In this document: in pieces, positions 9,503 to 18,409 of the stretch
Layout: each line of letters starts with the position of its first letter
How positions within the stretch are numbered: position 1 is the stretch's first letter
NCBI GenBank assembly: GCA_035626815.1
Contig: DASPMY010000030.1
Span: 1 to 64,000 of the forward strand
DNA length: 64,000 bases
Source of the DNA: Croceibacterium_A sp035626815
GTDB taxonomy: Bacteria > Pseudomonadota > Alphaproteobacteria > Sphingomonadales > Sphingomonadaceae
Direction of reading: 5' to 3'
Notes under the pieces: model-generated
What the model saw: the letters and a program-made list of their open reading frames with translations, nothing else
What the model was told of the DNA's origin: nothing
Databases searched by the model: none
Position numbers and translations under genes: made by a program

Positions 9503-10620
9503 TGAAGCTCGCCATGCGCCTCCCCGAGAAGTACGGCCGCGCCGCCAACGACAGCGACCCGCGCGACGGCGCCCCGGCCGAGGTGATCGACCTCGCCAGC
9601 CGCACCGCCTACCCGGTGGTCGGCCAGCGCAAGGGCCGCTCGGACGCGGTGACGCTCGCCGCCGGAGTCGGCTTCGTCGCGCTGCTCGGCGCGGCGACGC
9701 TGCTCGGGCTCGACTCGGCGCGGATGGACGAGGCGCAGCCGGCCGTTGCCGCCGCGCCGGCCCGGCCCGCCGTCGCTCCGCTGGTGGCTCCGGCGCAAGG
9801 CGATCCGGCCGCGCTCGTCGCGCCGGACACGGGCGCGCCGGGCGATCCGGCGCCGGCGCCGGTGCTCGCGGCGGCGCCCAACTACGCCCCGCTGGCGGCG
9901 CCGAACCCGTTCGCCTCGCCGACGCTGCTGACCGACAACTACGCGCTGCCCGCGCCGGCCGCTGCGGCGCCCGCGGCTGCCGCGACCGCGCCCGCCGCCG
10001 CGACCGGCGGCGGCAGCGCGAGCGATTTCGCCAGCCGCATCGGCGGGGTCGGCGGCGCCCCGGCGCAGGCGCGCGGCGACGTCGACCCGCAGACCACGCT
10101 GACGCAGGGGACGATGATCCCCGCGGTGCTCGAGACCGCGATCAACACCGACGTGCCGGGCTACGTCCGCGCGGTGGTCAGCCAGGACGTGCGCAGCTTC
10201 GACGGCAGCCGCATCCTCGTGCCGCGCAGCTCGCGGCTGATCGGCCAGTACCAGAGCGGGCTGCAGGCCGGGCAGAAGCGCGCCTACGTCATCTGGACGC
10301 GGCTGATCCGGCCCGACGGGGTGTCGGTCGCGCTCGCCTCGCCGGGCACCGCGTTCGACGGCAGCGGCGGGCTGCCGGGCAAGGTCGACAACCACTTCTT
10401 CGAGCGCTTCGGCAGCTCGATGCTGCTGTCGGTGATCGGCGGGCTGAGCGCGGTCGCCAGCGGCGTCCCCTCGGTGTTCGTCGGCAGCGGGCAGGGCGCG
10501 GCCAGCCCGGCGCTCGAGCAGGCCGGGCAGATCGGCCCGACGATCCGCGTGCGCATGGGCGAGCCGATCCGCGTGTTCACCGCGCGCGACCTCGACTTCT
10601 CGCAGGCTCCGCGGCTCTAG
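9502..10620 (+). CDS. virB10: TrbI/VirB10 energy-coupling core protein
   Basis: Bitopic protein of 372 residues bridging inner and outer membranes. A cytoplasmic N-terminus and one membrane span at about residues 48-70 are followed by a long Ala/Pro-rich periplasmic linker and the TrbI domain from about residue 185, with the recognisable stretches TLTQGTMIPAVLETAINT and VKDN-type ending replaced here by PIRVFTARDLDF. The ATG at 9502 has GGAGG eight bases upstream and was chosen over the GTG three bases earlier. Confidence 0.9.
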   Translation: MKLAMRLPEKYGRAANDSDPRDGAPAEVIDLASRTAYPVVGQRKGRSDAVTLAAGVGFVALLGAATLLGLDSARMDEAQPAVAAAPARPAVAPLVAPAQGDPAALVAPDTGAPGDPAPAPVLAAAPNYAPLAAPNPFASPTLLTDNYALPAPAAAAPAAAATAPAAATGGGSASDFASRIGGVGGAPAQARGDVDPQTTLTQGTMIPAVLETAINTDVPGYVRAVVSQDVRSFDGSRILVPRSSRLIGQYQSGLQAGQKRAYVIWTRLIRPDGVSVALASPGTAFDGSGGLPGKVDNHFFERFGSSMLLSVIGGLSAVASGVPSVFVGSGQGAASPALEQAGQIGPTIRVRMGEPIRVFTARDLDFSQAPRL

Positions 10621-10621
10621 G

Positions 10622-11626
10622 GTGGGCGCCGAAGTCCACCGATTGCTCGGCGACGAGCCCGAGCCGCCGCCGGCGGCGAGCGGCAGCGTCTATCTCGACG
10701 CCTACCTCGCCCCGTTCCGCCGCTGGCTCGAGCGCGACACGGTGACCGAGATCATCGTCAATCGCCCCGGCGAGTTGTGGATCGAGGACGCCGGCCAGGC
10801 GGGGATGGAGCGGATCGAGGCGCCGGAGATCGACGACAAGCTGGTCCAGCGGCTCGCCGAGCAGGTCGCCCGGGTCAGCCACCAGGGCATCAACCGCGAG
10901 CACCCGCTACTCGGGGCGACGCTGCCCGACGGCGCGCGCATCCAGTTCTGCGGCCCGCCGGCGACGCGGCGGCACTGGGCGATGGCGATCCGCCGCCACC
11001 GCCGCCTCGACCTGCCGCTCGACGCCTACGACGCCGGGCCGCTGAGGCCGCCGCGCGAGGCGCCGATGCCCGACATGGCGGCCGAGCCGATCGCGTTCCT
11101 GCGCGCGGCGATCGCGGCGCGCAAGACGATCCTCATCTCCGGCGGCACCTCGACCGGCAAGACGACGTTCCTCAACGCGATGCTCGGCGAGATCCCGCCA
11201 GGCGAGCGGGTGATCGTGGTCGAGGACACCCCCGAGCTGCGCCTGCCCGGGGCCAACGGCGTCGGCCTGGTCGCGGTCAAGGGCGAGCTCGGCGAGGCCA
11301 AGGTCACCGCCAACGAGCTGCTGCAATCGGCGCTGCGGCTGCGCCCCGACCGCATCGTGCTCGGCGAGCTGCGCGGGGCCGAGAGCGTCAGCTTCCTGCG
11401 CGCGATCAACACCGGCCACCCGGGCAGCTTCTCGACGATCCATGCCAACAGCTTGCGCGGCGCGCTCGACCAGCTGGCGCTGATGGTGATGCAGACCGGC
11501 ATCGGCCTGAGCCGCGCCGACACGATCGCCTACGCCGCCTCGGTGATCGACGTCGTCGTCCAGCTCGAGCGCACCGGCGGCCGGCGCGGCGTCAGCGCCA
11601 TCGCCTGGAGCGGGGAGCTTCTTTAG
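10622..11626 (+). CDS. virB11: VirB11 traffic ATPase
   Basis: Hexameric cytoplasmic ATPase of 334 residues. Walker A GGTSTGKT lies at about 174-181, the Asp box around VVEDTPEL, Walker B region RIVLGELRG near 245-253 and the His box ATINTGHPGSFSTIHA-like segment (INTGHPGSFSTIHANS). The GTG start is one base after the virB10 stop. It is the last gene of the operon; a palindromic element follows immediately. No coupling protein VirD4 is present. Confidence 0.93.
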   Translation: MGAEVHRLLGDEPEPPPAASGSVYLDAYLAPFRRWLERDTVTEIIVNRPGELWIEDAGQAGMERIEAPEIDDKLVQRLAEQVARVSHQGINREHPLLGATLPDGARIQFCGPPATRRHWAMAIRRHRRLDLPLDAYDAGPLRPPREAPMPDMAAEPIAFLRAAIAARKTILISGGTSTGKTTFLNAMLGEIPPGERVIVVEDTPELRLPGANGVGLVAVKGELGEAKVTANELLQSALRLRPDRIVLGELRGAESVSFLRAINTGHPGSFSTIHANSLRGALDQLALMVMQTGIGLSRADTIAYAASVIDVVVQLERTGGRRGVSAIAWSGELL

Positions 11627-11714
11627 CCCCTCCCCTTCAGGGAGGGGTTGGGGTGGGGAATGTGCGGCCTGACACTCCCCACCCCCCGACCCCCTCCCCT
11701 GAAGGGGAGGGGGA
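11627..11714. repeat. Palindromic intergenic element / likely terminator after virB11
   Basis: Two inverted copies of a C-rich block (CCCCTCCCCTTCAGGGAGGGG and its inverted counterpart) flank a central GTGCGGCCTGACAC. Each half can also form its own small hairpin. Elements of this type are common between genes in sphingomonads. Directly after the virB11 stop it probably acts as a transcription end point; origin as a mobile palindromic repeat is inference. Confidence 0.7.
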
Positions 11715-11762
11715 GAAGTTACCACCTATCGCCGATTTGCTCGTCGAACGCCCGCCCGAAGT

Positions 11763-12116
11763 TTACACGCCCGCCACAACCCTGACACGGTCCTGGGCCA
11801 GGCCGCCGACGCCGCGAAGTTTACACTCGCCGGACGACTCTGACAGTGTCCTGCGCAGCCGTTCGGGCAGCAGCGCGAGGAAGGCTGCCTCGTCGGCGGC
11901 GCGCGCCGCGCGCAAGGCGCCGTCCCACGCCCGCGCGAACGCCGGCTCGCGCCGCCGCAGCGTGTAGGCCGCCTGGCGCGACAGCCCGACCCCCGCGCAA
12001 GCGCGGCGCACGTCGAGGCCGGCGCCAAGCATCTCGAGGAACCGCCGCCGGCGCTCCGGGGTCCACCCGTCGCGGCGGACGGGACGGGTGGTGACGGGCT
12101 CGCTTGCCTCGGTCAT
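11763..12116 (-). CDS. Small helix-turn-helix protein
   Basis: Basic protein of 117 residues starting MTEASEPVTTRPVRRDGW. The segment WTPERRRRFLEML followed by VRRACAGVGLSRQAAYTLRR is a clear helix-turn-helix, of the kind found in terminase small subunits, phage-like regulators and sphingomonad orphan proteins. The ATG at 12116 has GGGAG upstream at nine bases; the ATG at 12125 would sit directly on that site and is less likely. It runs convergently with the vir operon. Function is unknown: DNA binding is the only supported statement. Confidence 0.65.
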   Translation of the reverse strand: MTEASEPVTTRPVRRDGWTPERRRRFLEMLGAGLDVRRACAGVGLSRQAAYTLRRREPAFARAWDGALRAARAADEAAFLALLPERLRRTLSESSGECKLRGVGGLAQDRVRVVAGV

Positions 12117-12268
12117 GATCCGCATCTCCCGTTGAGAACAAAACGCGAATCAAGCTCCTTATGCACGAACGGCCGTGTAGGAAAATGGTTTTTCGCCCGG
12201 GGGTGGGAGCGCTTTTGGGCAATGGCCGCAATGGGTAGAAAGCTGACGCAAGCGCGTCTAGGAACAAT

Positions 12269-12634
12269 TCAGTCCGGAGTTTGGCCTTTGATCCTGGCGG
12301 TTTCATCTTCAATCGAGTCGAGGCAAGCCTCATGCAAAGCATCAAGGTCGGGGTCTGAAGCATCCAGCGCCACCCCGTGTCCCCTGCTGTAGCGATAATA
12401 TTCGTATCCGACATAACCCCCAAACGCGTTCTTTGCATTGACCGCGTCCATGCAAACTAGTCCGCGTTCGACATCTATGTGCGTGAGGACATCATCGCGA
12501 AAGGTAGCGGAGTCGGGATCTCTTAGCTCTGCTTTCACTGCATCACGTGCTTCTTCGAGCAGTTGGGATCGTGGGCTTATGTTGCAGGCAGCCAAGAGCA
12601 CCACGAGACTGCATGATGCAGCTCTTACCATCAT
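12269..12634 (-). CDS. Putative lipoprotein of unknown function
   Basis: Product of 121 residues with a lipoprotein signal: hydrophobic stretch and lipobox LAAC with Cys17 as the lipidated residue. The mature part is charged and contains AVKAELRDPDSATFRDD and CMDAVNAKNAFGGYVGYEYY, resembling small periplasmic proteins of unknown function found in many proteobacteria. GC content is visibly lower than in the surrounding genes, consistent with a separate origin. No operon partner is evident. Confidence 0.7.
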   Translation of the reverse strand: MMVRAASCSLVVLLAACNISPRSQLLEEARDAVKAELRDPDSATFRDDVLTHIDVERGLVCMDAVNAKNAFGGYVGYEYYRYSRGHGVALDASDPDLDALHEACLDSIEDETARIKGQTPD

Positions 12635-12743
12635 CGCCTAGGTCCCCTGACAATCAAATTGCGCTGACGGCTAGTTTGGCCCTCTGTCGAGATGTCCGCA
12701 ATGGGTCGCAAAGCGGCCGTCCGAGCGTCCGCGGCCGCAGCCC

Positions 12744-13298
12744 CTACCACCCATCCCCGGTCTGCTCGTCGAACGGCCGCGTGTCGGCGGGCTCGGGCTT
12801 GTAGGGCGGGCGCTTCGGCAGCGTCCGCTCCCCTTTCCACGGGACCTGGTCGACGCCCGTCCAGGCGTTGACGTGGAGGCGATAGAACTTCCATCGCCCA
12901 TTGCGCCTGACCAGCCGATCGTCGCGGGTGCCGATGCCGAACACGAAGTTGGTCTGGTAGTCGGCGTTCCACTGCAGGATCTGGAAGAAGCAGCGCACCC
13001 GCGCGCCTTCGGGCAGCGGGTCCATGATGAAGTGGTTCATCAGGTGCTGGCGGCCGTACCACCAATGCTGGCGGTCGTACCACAGCTTGCGCAAGTTCTC
13101 GCGGATCGCTGCGTGGCCGCGCACCTTGCCTTGCCACAAGTGGTCGAACTCGGCGTCCTCGGCGAAGGTGGCGATGGCCTGCTCCTCGTCGGCGAGGTCG
13201 ATGCCCCAGGCATAGCGGGCGAACAGCTCCTCGATCTCGGCCCGGTCGTCGGTCGGCATCCGTTCGGGCACGCCGTTCGGCCATGGATTTTCGGTCAC
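12744..13298 (-). CDS. NTF2/SnoaL-like protein
   Basis: Product of 184 residues of the cone-shaped alpha+beta NTF2-like fold: the pattern EIEELFARYAWGIDLADEEQ, then AEFDHLWQGKVRGHAAIREN and the terminal strand GRWKFYRLHVN are typical of SnoaL_4 proteins. Members include dehydratases, hydroxylase subunits and cyclases acting on aromatic or polyketide substrates. GTG start with AGAGG five bases upstream. It diverges from the carotenoid oxygenase at 13457, across a palindromic repeat. Substrate unknown; one of five such proteins in the window. Confidence 0.75.
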   Translation of the reverse strand: MTENPWPNGVPERMPTDDRAEIEELFARYAWGIDLADEEQAIATFAEDAEFDHLWQGKVRGHAAIRENLRKLWYDRQHWWYGRQHLMNHFIMDPLPEGARVRCFFQILQWNADYQTNFVFGIGTRDDRLVRRNGRWKFYRLHVNAWTGVDQVPWKGERTLPKRPPYKPEPADTRPFDEQTGDGW

Positions 13299-13350
13299 GT
13301 CGCCTCTCCCAAAGCTGGTTCTGCTGCTCTAACCTAGCCGCAAGTGGTTC

Positions 13351-13436
13351 GTCATTGCGAGCGTAGCGAAGCAATCCAGGGCGTCCTGCCCCACGGCCCT
13401 GGATTGCTTCGTCGCTTTGCTCCTCGCAACGACGAT
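13351..13436. repeat. Palindromic repeat, family A copy 1
   Basis: Inverted repeat whose arms read GTCATTGCGAGCG..AGCGAA then GCAATCCAGGGC on the left and the complementary GCCCTGGATTGCTTCGTCG..CTCGCAA on the right, with a short GC-rich loop. A second copy of the same family is at 24021-24105. It lies between divergent genes. Confidence 0.8.
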
Positions 13437-13456
13437 GGGATGGGAGCTGAGACGTC

Positions 13457-14887
13457 ATGCCCGAGATCTTTCATCCCTACGCGAGCTTCGGCCACCAGTC
13501 GAAGATGCCGATGCGCTTCGAGGCCGACGTGTTCGAATGCGAGGTCGAGGGCGAGATCCCGCGCGAGCTCGAAGGCACCTACTACCGCACCGGCGGCGAC
13601 CGGCAGTACCCGAGCCTTAAGGACGACATCATCCTCAACGGCGACGGGATGGCCTCGATGTTCCGCTTCGAGGACGGCCACGTCAGCTTCCGCAGCCGCT
13701 ACGTCCAGACCGAGCGCCTCAAGCGCGAGCGCGAGGCACGGCGCCGGCTCTACGGCCACTATCGCAACAAGTTCACCGACGACGAAGCGGTCTCGAACCT
13801 CCCCGAGCGCGACAACACCGGCAACACCAACGCCTTCAACCACCATGGCGAGCTGTACATGCTGCGCGAGGATTCGCGGCCCTATCGCATGAATCCCGAC
13901 ACGCTCGACACGATCGAGGTCGGGCGGTTCGACAGCCTCGGCTCGAGTGCGCTCACCGCGCACCCGAAGATCGACCCGAAGACCGGCGAATGGTGGAGCT
14001 ATGGCGTGTTCGCGCGCGGCGAGCCGACCACCGACGCTTCGCTGCACGTGTTCGACAAGGCCGGGCAGCTGGTGCGCGAGGAGTGGTTCCACACCCCCTA
14101 CCCCGGCCTCAGCCACGACTGGGGGGTGACCCGCGAGCACCTGGTGTTCCCGATCATGCCGCTGACCGCCGACGACCGCCGGCTGCGCGCCGGCGGGCCG
14201 TACTACCAGTACGACCCCGACCTGCCGAGCGCGTGGGGCGTGATGCCGCGCGACGGCTCGCCCGACCGGATGCGCTGGTTCTCGATCCCGGGCATCGTCA
14301 TGGGCCACGTGATGAACGCCTACACCGAAGGCAGCCGGGTGATCGTCGATACGCCCGTCAGCCCGGGCAACTGCTTCTGCTTCTTCAAGGACAAGCACGG
14401 CAACCTGCCCACGATGGCGGAAACGGTGACCCAGCTGACCCGCGTGACCTTCGACCTGTCGAAGCCCGACGCCGAGGCGGTCACGCTCGAGCCGGTCCAG
14501 GGCGCCTACGGCGACATGCCCAAGATCGACGACCGCTACGCGATGGACAAGTACCGCGTCGGCTACCTCGCCTTCCGCGACTTTCCGCGGATGGGGGTGG
14601 CGCAGATCGACTGGGGCACGCGCGAGCTCAAGTTCCACGACCTCGACAACGCCGCCGCGCAGGAGCCGCTGTTCGTGCCCCGGTCGCCGGATGCGCCGGA
14701 AGGCGACGGCTTCGTCCTCACCGCGGTCGACCGCTTCGCCGACAAGCGCACCGACCTGCTGATTCTCGACGGCAACGACGTCAGCCGCCCGCCGCTGGCC
14801 ACGGTGAAGCTGCCGTTCGCGCTGCCGATGGCCTTCCACGGCAGCTGGATGGCGGGTGATTCCTCCCCGTTCCGGGGAGGAACTTAG
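13457..14887 (+). CDS. Carotenoid oxygenase family dioxygenase (lignostilbene/carotenoid cleavage type)
   Basis: Fe(II) dioxygenase of 476 residues that cleaves a C=C double bond. The four iron-binding histidines of the seven-bladed propeller are recognisable: His169 (TAHPKIDP), His220 (LSHDWG), His284 (MGHVMNAY) and His461 (AFHGSW). Typical blade sequences such as DDIILNGDGMASMFRFEDG and TGNTNAFNHHGELY are present. Bacterial relatives cleave lignostilbenes, isoeugenol-like phenylpropenoids or apocarotenals; surrounding aromatic-degradation genes favour the first two. The last ten residues are encoded by a small palindromic repeat, and the stop overlaps the convergent hydrolase. Confidence 0.87.
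   Translation: MPEIFHPYASFGHQSKMPMRFEADVFECEVEGEIPRELEGTYYRTGGDRQYPSLKDDIILNGDGMASMFRFEDGHVSFRSRYVQTERLKREREARRRLYGHYRNKFTDDEAVSNLPERDNTGNTNAFNHHGELYMLREDSRPYRMNPDTLDTIEVGRFDSLGSSALTAHPKIDPKTGEWWSYGVFARGEPTTDASLHVFDKAGQLVREEWFHTPYPGLSHDWGVTREHLVFPIMPLTADDRRLRAGGPYYQYDPDLPSAWGVMPRDGSPDRMRWFSIPGIVMGHVMNAYTEGSRVIVDTPVSPGNCFCFFKDKHGNLPTMAETVTQLTRVTFDLSKPDAEAVTLEPVQGAYGDMPKIDDRYAMDKYRVGYLAFRDFPRMGVAQIDWGTRELKFHDLDNAAAQEPLFVPRSPDAPEGDGFVLTAVDRFADKRTDLLILDGNDVSRPPLATVKLPFALPMAFHGSWMAGDSSPFRGGT
14860..14882. repeat. Short GC-rich hairpin at the end of the carotenoid oxygenase gene
   Basis: Perfect inverted repeat TTCCTCCCC-GTTC-GGGGAGGAA at the junction of two convergent genes. It encodes the last residues of the oxygenase and overlaps the stop region, so it may serve as a bidirectional terminator. 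The sequence resembles half of the element after virB11. Confidence 0.6.
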
Positions 14888-15756
14888 CCGGTCACCCGCC
14901 CTACGAAATCCGCGATCAGGTCCTCGACCTCGGTTTCCGGCGACCCCAGGCTGGTCGCGGGCGAGAGGTGGTTGTGCCCGGCGAGGTAGTGCAGCCGCGG
15001 GAACTCGCCTTTCGCCACGCCCCATTCGCCCGCCAGCCGCGCGGCGGCGACCTGGAAGTCCTCGGGATCGAGCTCGCTGACGGTGAACAGCAGCGGGATC
15101 TCCGCGTTGATCAGCCCGGCCTGCATCGACGCCGGGCCCCATTCGCTGCGCTCCTCGCCGTAGTAGGCCCGGTGGAAGTCGTTGGGGGTGGTATTAAGCG
15201 TGTCGTAGATGCCGCTCATCATCACCGCGCCGGCGATCCCGCCCCGCTCGGTGACGTGGAAGCGCTTGTGCGCGACGTAGCTGGCGACATGCGCCGCGCC
15301 GGCGGACTGGCCGGAGAGCACGATCCTGCCTGGATCGCCGCCGTACCGCGCCACGTTGTCGCGCAGCCATGCAACCGCGGCGGCAATGTCCTCCGCTCCG
15401 CTCGGGAACTTGTTCGCGGGCGCCAGCCGGTAGGTCATCGTGACCCCCACCCAGCCCTGCCGCGCGGCGAAGTCGCCGACGTTCGAATAGAACGGGCTGC
15501 CTTCGGTGTGCTTGTCGCCCATCACGAACCCGCCGCCGTGGACGAACACGAGCACCGGCGCGTTCGTCACGCCCTCGCGGACGAACAGGTCGAACCGATG
15601 CCGCGCGTCGGGACCGTACGACACGTCGCGCGTCACCTTGGTCGCGAGATCGATCCCGGCGTTCATCCCGGCGAACAGCGCGGTGGTGCCGCCGAGCATC
15701 TCCGGCCCGATCTCTCGTCCGAGACTTTCGAGCTGGGCGCGCAAGTCAGGCGTCAT
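14884..15756 (-). CDS. Alpha/beta hydrolase, hormone-sensitive lipase type esterase
   Basis: Carboxylesterase-like protein of 290 residues. The HSL oxyanion motif HGGGF, nucleophile elbow GQSAG (Ser about 151), acid in SELDPEDF and catalytic His in AGHNHLSP are all present, so it should be active. It overlaps the end of the alcohol dehydrogenase gene (stop 15746, start 15756), so the two are co-translated, with an aldehyde dehydrogenase further upstream. A role in hydrolysing an ester of an aromatic alcohol or acid is plausible but not shown. Confidence 0.85.
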   Translation of the reverse strand: MTPDLRAQLESLGREIGPEMLGGTTALFAGMNAGIDLATKVTRDVSYGPDARHRFDLFVREGVTNAPVLVFVHGGGFVMGDKHTEGSPFYSNVGDFAARQGWVGVTMTYRLAPANKFPSGAEDIAAAVAWLRDNVARYGGDPGRIVLSGQSAGAAHVASYVAHKRFHVTERGGIAGAVMMSGIYDTLNTTPNDFHRAYYGEERSEWGPASMQAGLINAEIPLLFTVSELDPEDFQVAAARLAGEWGVAKGEFPRLHYLAGHNHLSPATSLGSPETEVEDLIADFVGRVTG

Positions 15757-16849
15757 TGGAAGCTCCTTCCATCAGCAGCACCGGCTTGATCGCCTGGCCC
15801 GAACGCGCGTCGGCGAACGCGCGCTCGATCTCGGCGAACGGGTAGAACGTCAGCAGGCGGTCGAACGGGAAGCGGCCCTGCCGCCAGTATTCGATCAGCT
15901 GCGGCAGGAACGCGCGCGGGTTGGCGTCGCCGCCGAGGATGCCGCGCAGCTGCCGCCCGCCGGCGAGCATGGCGAACAACTGCGGCGCCCATTCGCCGTG
16001 GGGCGCGGCGACGAACCCGGCCGTGCCGTTCATCGCCAGGCATTCGAGCGCGGCGGTGTGGATGGCCGGGACGGTGGTGGTGTTGAAGCTGTAGTCGACG
16101 CCGCGGCCGGTCGCCCGCCTGATCTTGCCCGCGAGGCCCTCCTCGCTGCCGAGGAAGCAGTTGGTCGCGCCGAGCTCGCGCGCCAGCTCGAGCCGCTCGG
16201 TCAGGAGATCGACGGCGACGATCCGGCTCGCACCGATCAGCTTGGCGGCCATCACCGCCGACAGGCCGACCGCGCCGGTGCCGAACACCGCGATGCTGTC
16301 TCCAAACCCCAGCTTGAACGCCTCGATCACCGCGCCGGCGCCGGTGATCACGCCGCAACCGAGCGGGCCGAGCTTCTCGAGCGGCAGGTCCTCGGCCACT
16401 TTCACGGCGGTCCGCTCGGGCACCACGGCGTAGGTGGCGAAGCTCGACTGGCCGAAGAAATGCGAGTGCACCGCGCCGCCTTCGAGCGAAGTCGAGCCGT
16501 CGAGCCGCTGGCCGCCGAAGCACAGCGGCATCGCCAGGTCGCAATACGTCGGCCGGCCGGCGAGGCAACTGAGGCACTGCCCGCAGCTGCTGCCGGAGAG
16601 GATCACCGGGTCGCCGATCTCGAACCCGAGCACCCCTTCGCCGAGCCCCTCGACGGTGCCGGCCCCCTCGTGGCCGAGCACGATCGGGTGCGGCGCGTGG
16701 CGGCCCGGGTGCTCGTGCAGGTCGGTGTGGCAGATCCCGGTGGCGACGAGGCGGATGAGCATCTCGCCGGGCCGCGGCCGGCCGAGCTCGAGCTGCTCGA
16801 TGACCGGCGCCGGCGTGCCGCCCCGGCTCACAGCAGCGGTGATCTTCAT
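15746..16849 (-). CDS. Zinc-dependent (aryl-)alcohol dehydrogenase
   Basis: Medium-chain dehydrogenase of 367 residues. Catalytic-zinc residues lie in ATGICHTDLH and GHEGAGTVE, the structural-zinc cysteines in SSCGQCLSCLAGRPTYC, and the NAD motif is FGTGAVGLSAVMAAK. The sequence pattern is that of benzyl/aryl-alcohol dehydrogenases. It would oxidise an aromatic or allylic alcohol to the aldehyde, which the aldehyde dehydrogenase encoded just upstream on the same strand could take further. The downstream hydrolase overlaps it. Confidence 0.85.
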   Translation of the reverse strand: MKITAAVSRGGTPAPVIEQLELGRPRPGEMLIRLVATGICHTDLHEHPGRHAPHPIVLGHEGAGTVEGLGEGVLGFEIGDPVILSGSSCGQCLSCLAGRPTYCDLAMPLCFGGQRLDGSTSLEGGAVHSHFFGQSSFATYAVVPERTAVKVAEDLPLEKLGPLGCGVITGAGAVIEAFKLGFGDSIAVFGTGAVGLSAVMAAKLIGASRIVAVDLLTERLELARELGATNCFLGSEEGLAGKIRRATGRGVDYSFNTTTVPAIHTAALECLAMNGTAGFVAAPHGEWAPQLFAMLAGGRQLRGILGGDANPRAFLPQLIEYWRQGRFPFDRLLTFYPFAEIERAFADARSGQAIKPVLLMEGASNDA

Positions 16850-16850
16850 C

Positions 16851-16945
16851 TCACCCTCACCCTTCGGCGCTTCGCGCCTCTTCCCGCTCCCAATGGGAGA
16901 GGGAGCGGCCCGCGCCGCGCCGGGGCCGCGGGAGGGTGAGGGTGA
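16851..16945. repeat. Palindromic intergenic element between aldehyde and alcohol dehydrogenase genes
   Basis: Outer arms TCACCCTCACCCT and AGGGTGAGGGTGA enclose GC-rich inner stems including CTCCCAATGGGAG. It separates two same-strand genes and could modulate read-through or mRNA stability. No second copy of this family was seen in the window. Confidence 0.7.
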
Positions 16946-18409
16946 TCATCGTTGCGCCCCGAGGTGATGATCGTCCTGGATGTCGGCGACCGGCCCGTGC
17001 TGGGTCAGCAGGCTCTTGCGGCGGAGGAAGCGGCGCAGGCTCTCGGGCCCGATCCGCGGGGCGCCGTAGCCCGAGCAGCCGAAGCTGTCCGAGCCGAACG
17101 TGCCGAGCTTGGCGAAAGTCAGGAAGGTGTCCTGCAGAAAGATCCCGCCGGCGTTGAGCCGCCGGCCGATCGCCTTGGCCTCCTCGACGTCCCCGGCGAT
17201 CACGCTGGCGGTGAGCCCGAACTGCGTGTCGTTGGCGAGGCGGATGGCTTCCTCGGTGTCGGCATAGGACATCACCGGAAGGCACGGGCCGAACGTCTCG
17301 TCCTGCATGATGAGCATGGCGTGGGTGACGCCGGTGAGCACGGTCGGACGCATGTACAGCCCGCCGCCGATGTCCTCGATCTCGCCGCCGGTCAGGATGG
17401 TCGCGCCCTTGGCCACCGCGTCGTCGAGGTGGCGCTGCACGATCGCCGCCTGCGGGGCGAAGGTGAACGGCCCGATATGCCCGGCGCGCGGGTCGTCCGC
17501 GTTGAGCCGCACCGCCTCGGCCTGCTCGACCAGCCTGGCGACGAAGGCGTCGTGCACGCTCGCGTGCACGTAGACCCGCTCGACCGAGTAGCATACCTGC
17601 CCGGTGGCGTAGACCGCGCCGCGCAGCACCGCGGTCGCCGCGCGCTCGAGGTCGGCGCTCGCGGTGACGATGCACGGGTCCTTGCCGCCGAGCTCGAGGT
17701 TGCACGGGATCAGCCGCTCGGCGCAGGCGACCGCGACCTTGCGCCCGATCGGCACCGAGCCGGTGAAGCAGATCGTGTCGGCCTCGGCGATCACCGCCTG
17801 GCCGACTTCGCCGGGGCCGGTGACGTAGTCGAACACCTGGGCGAGCTCGGGGACCTCGCGCACGGTCTCGAACAGCGTCTCGATCACCCGCGGGGTGACC
17901 TCGCTCGGCTTGAGCAGCACTGCCGAGCCGGCGAACAGCGCCGGCACCGCGTCGAGCAGCGCCAGCATCAGCGGGGCGTTCCACGGGCTGATCACCCCGA
18001 CCAGCGGGTAGGCGACGACTTGGCTCTCGATCGCGACCGTCGGCATCGAGGTGCTCATGCCCTGCCACTCGAGCGCCGCGAACGCCTTGGGCGCATCCTC
18101 CAGCCAGCCGCCGATGTTTCCACAAGTGATGAAGCCCTGGAGGTAGCTGGTGTGGCACCCGCCGGTGTCGGCCGCGTCGGCCTCGCCGATGTCGCCCGCG
18201 CGCGCCTTCACCGCGCCGAGCCAGCGCGCCATCACCGCGCAGCGGCCGGCGACGCCGAGCGCTTCCCAGGCCGGCTGGCGGGCGCGCAGCCGCGCCGCCT
18301 TGTCGGCCACTTCGCCGCGGCTCGATACCGCCAACTCGAAGTCGGCCGCGCCGGTGCGTGGGTTGCGCACCGCGAGCATCGCCTCTTGCGCCGGAGCCGC
18401 TGACGCCAT
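16946..18409 (-). CDS. Aldehyde dehydrogenase (NAD(P)-dependent)
   Basis: ALDH superfamily enzyme of 487 residues. The catalytic set is present: SPWNAPL (Asn), LELGGKDP (general-base Glu), ATGQVCYSVERV (nucleophile Cys) and ETFGPCLPV near the end. I chose the ATG at 18409, which follows GAGAGGACAGG, over an in-frame ATG 63 bases upstream that lacks a site. Together with the zinc alcohol dehydrogenase and esterase downstream it forms an alcohol-to-acid oxidation set. Exact substrate unknown. Confidence 0.9.
   Translation of the reverse strand: MASAAPAQEAMLAVRNPRTGAADFELAVSSRGEVADKAARLRARQPAWEALGVAGRCAVMARWLGAVKARAGDIGEADAADTGGCHTSYLQGFITCGNIGGWLEDAPKAFAALEWQGMSTSMPTVAIESQVVAYPLVGVISPWNAPLMLALLDAVPALFAGSAVLLKPSEVTPRVIETLFETVREVPELAQVFDYVTGPGEVGQAVIAEADTICFTGSVPIGRKVAVACAERLIPCNLELGGKDPCIVTASADLERAATAVLRGAVYATGQVCYSVERVYVHASVHDAFVARLVEQAEAVRLNADDPRAGHIGPFTFAPQAAIVQRHLDDAVAKGATILTGGEIEDIGGGLYMRPTVLTGVTHAMLIMQDETFGPCLPVMSYADTEEAIRLANDTQFGLTASVIAGDVEEAKAIGRRLNAGGIFLQDTFLTFAKLGTFGSDSFGCSGYGAPRIGPESLRRFLRRKSLLTQHGPVADIQDDHHLGAQR

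Noticed and set aside
3861..11626. Integrated conjugative element
   Set aside because: No relaxase, coupling protein, integrase, tRNA attachment site or direct repeats were visible; only the channel genes are present.
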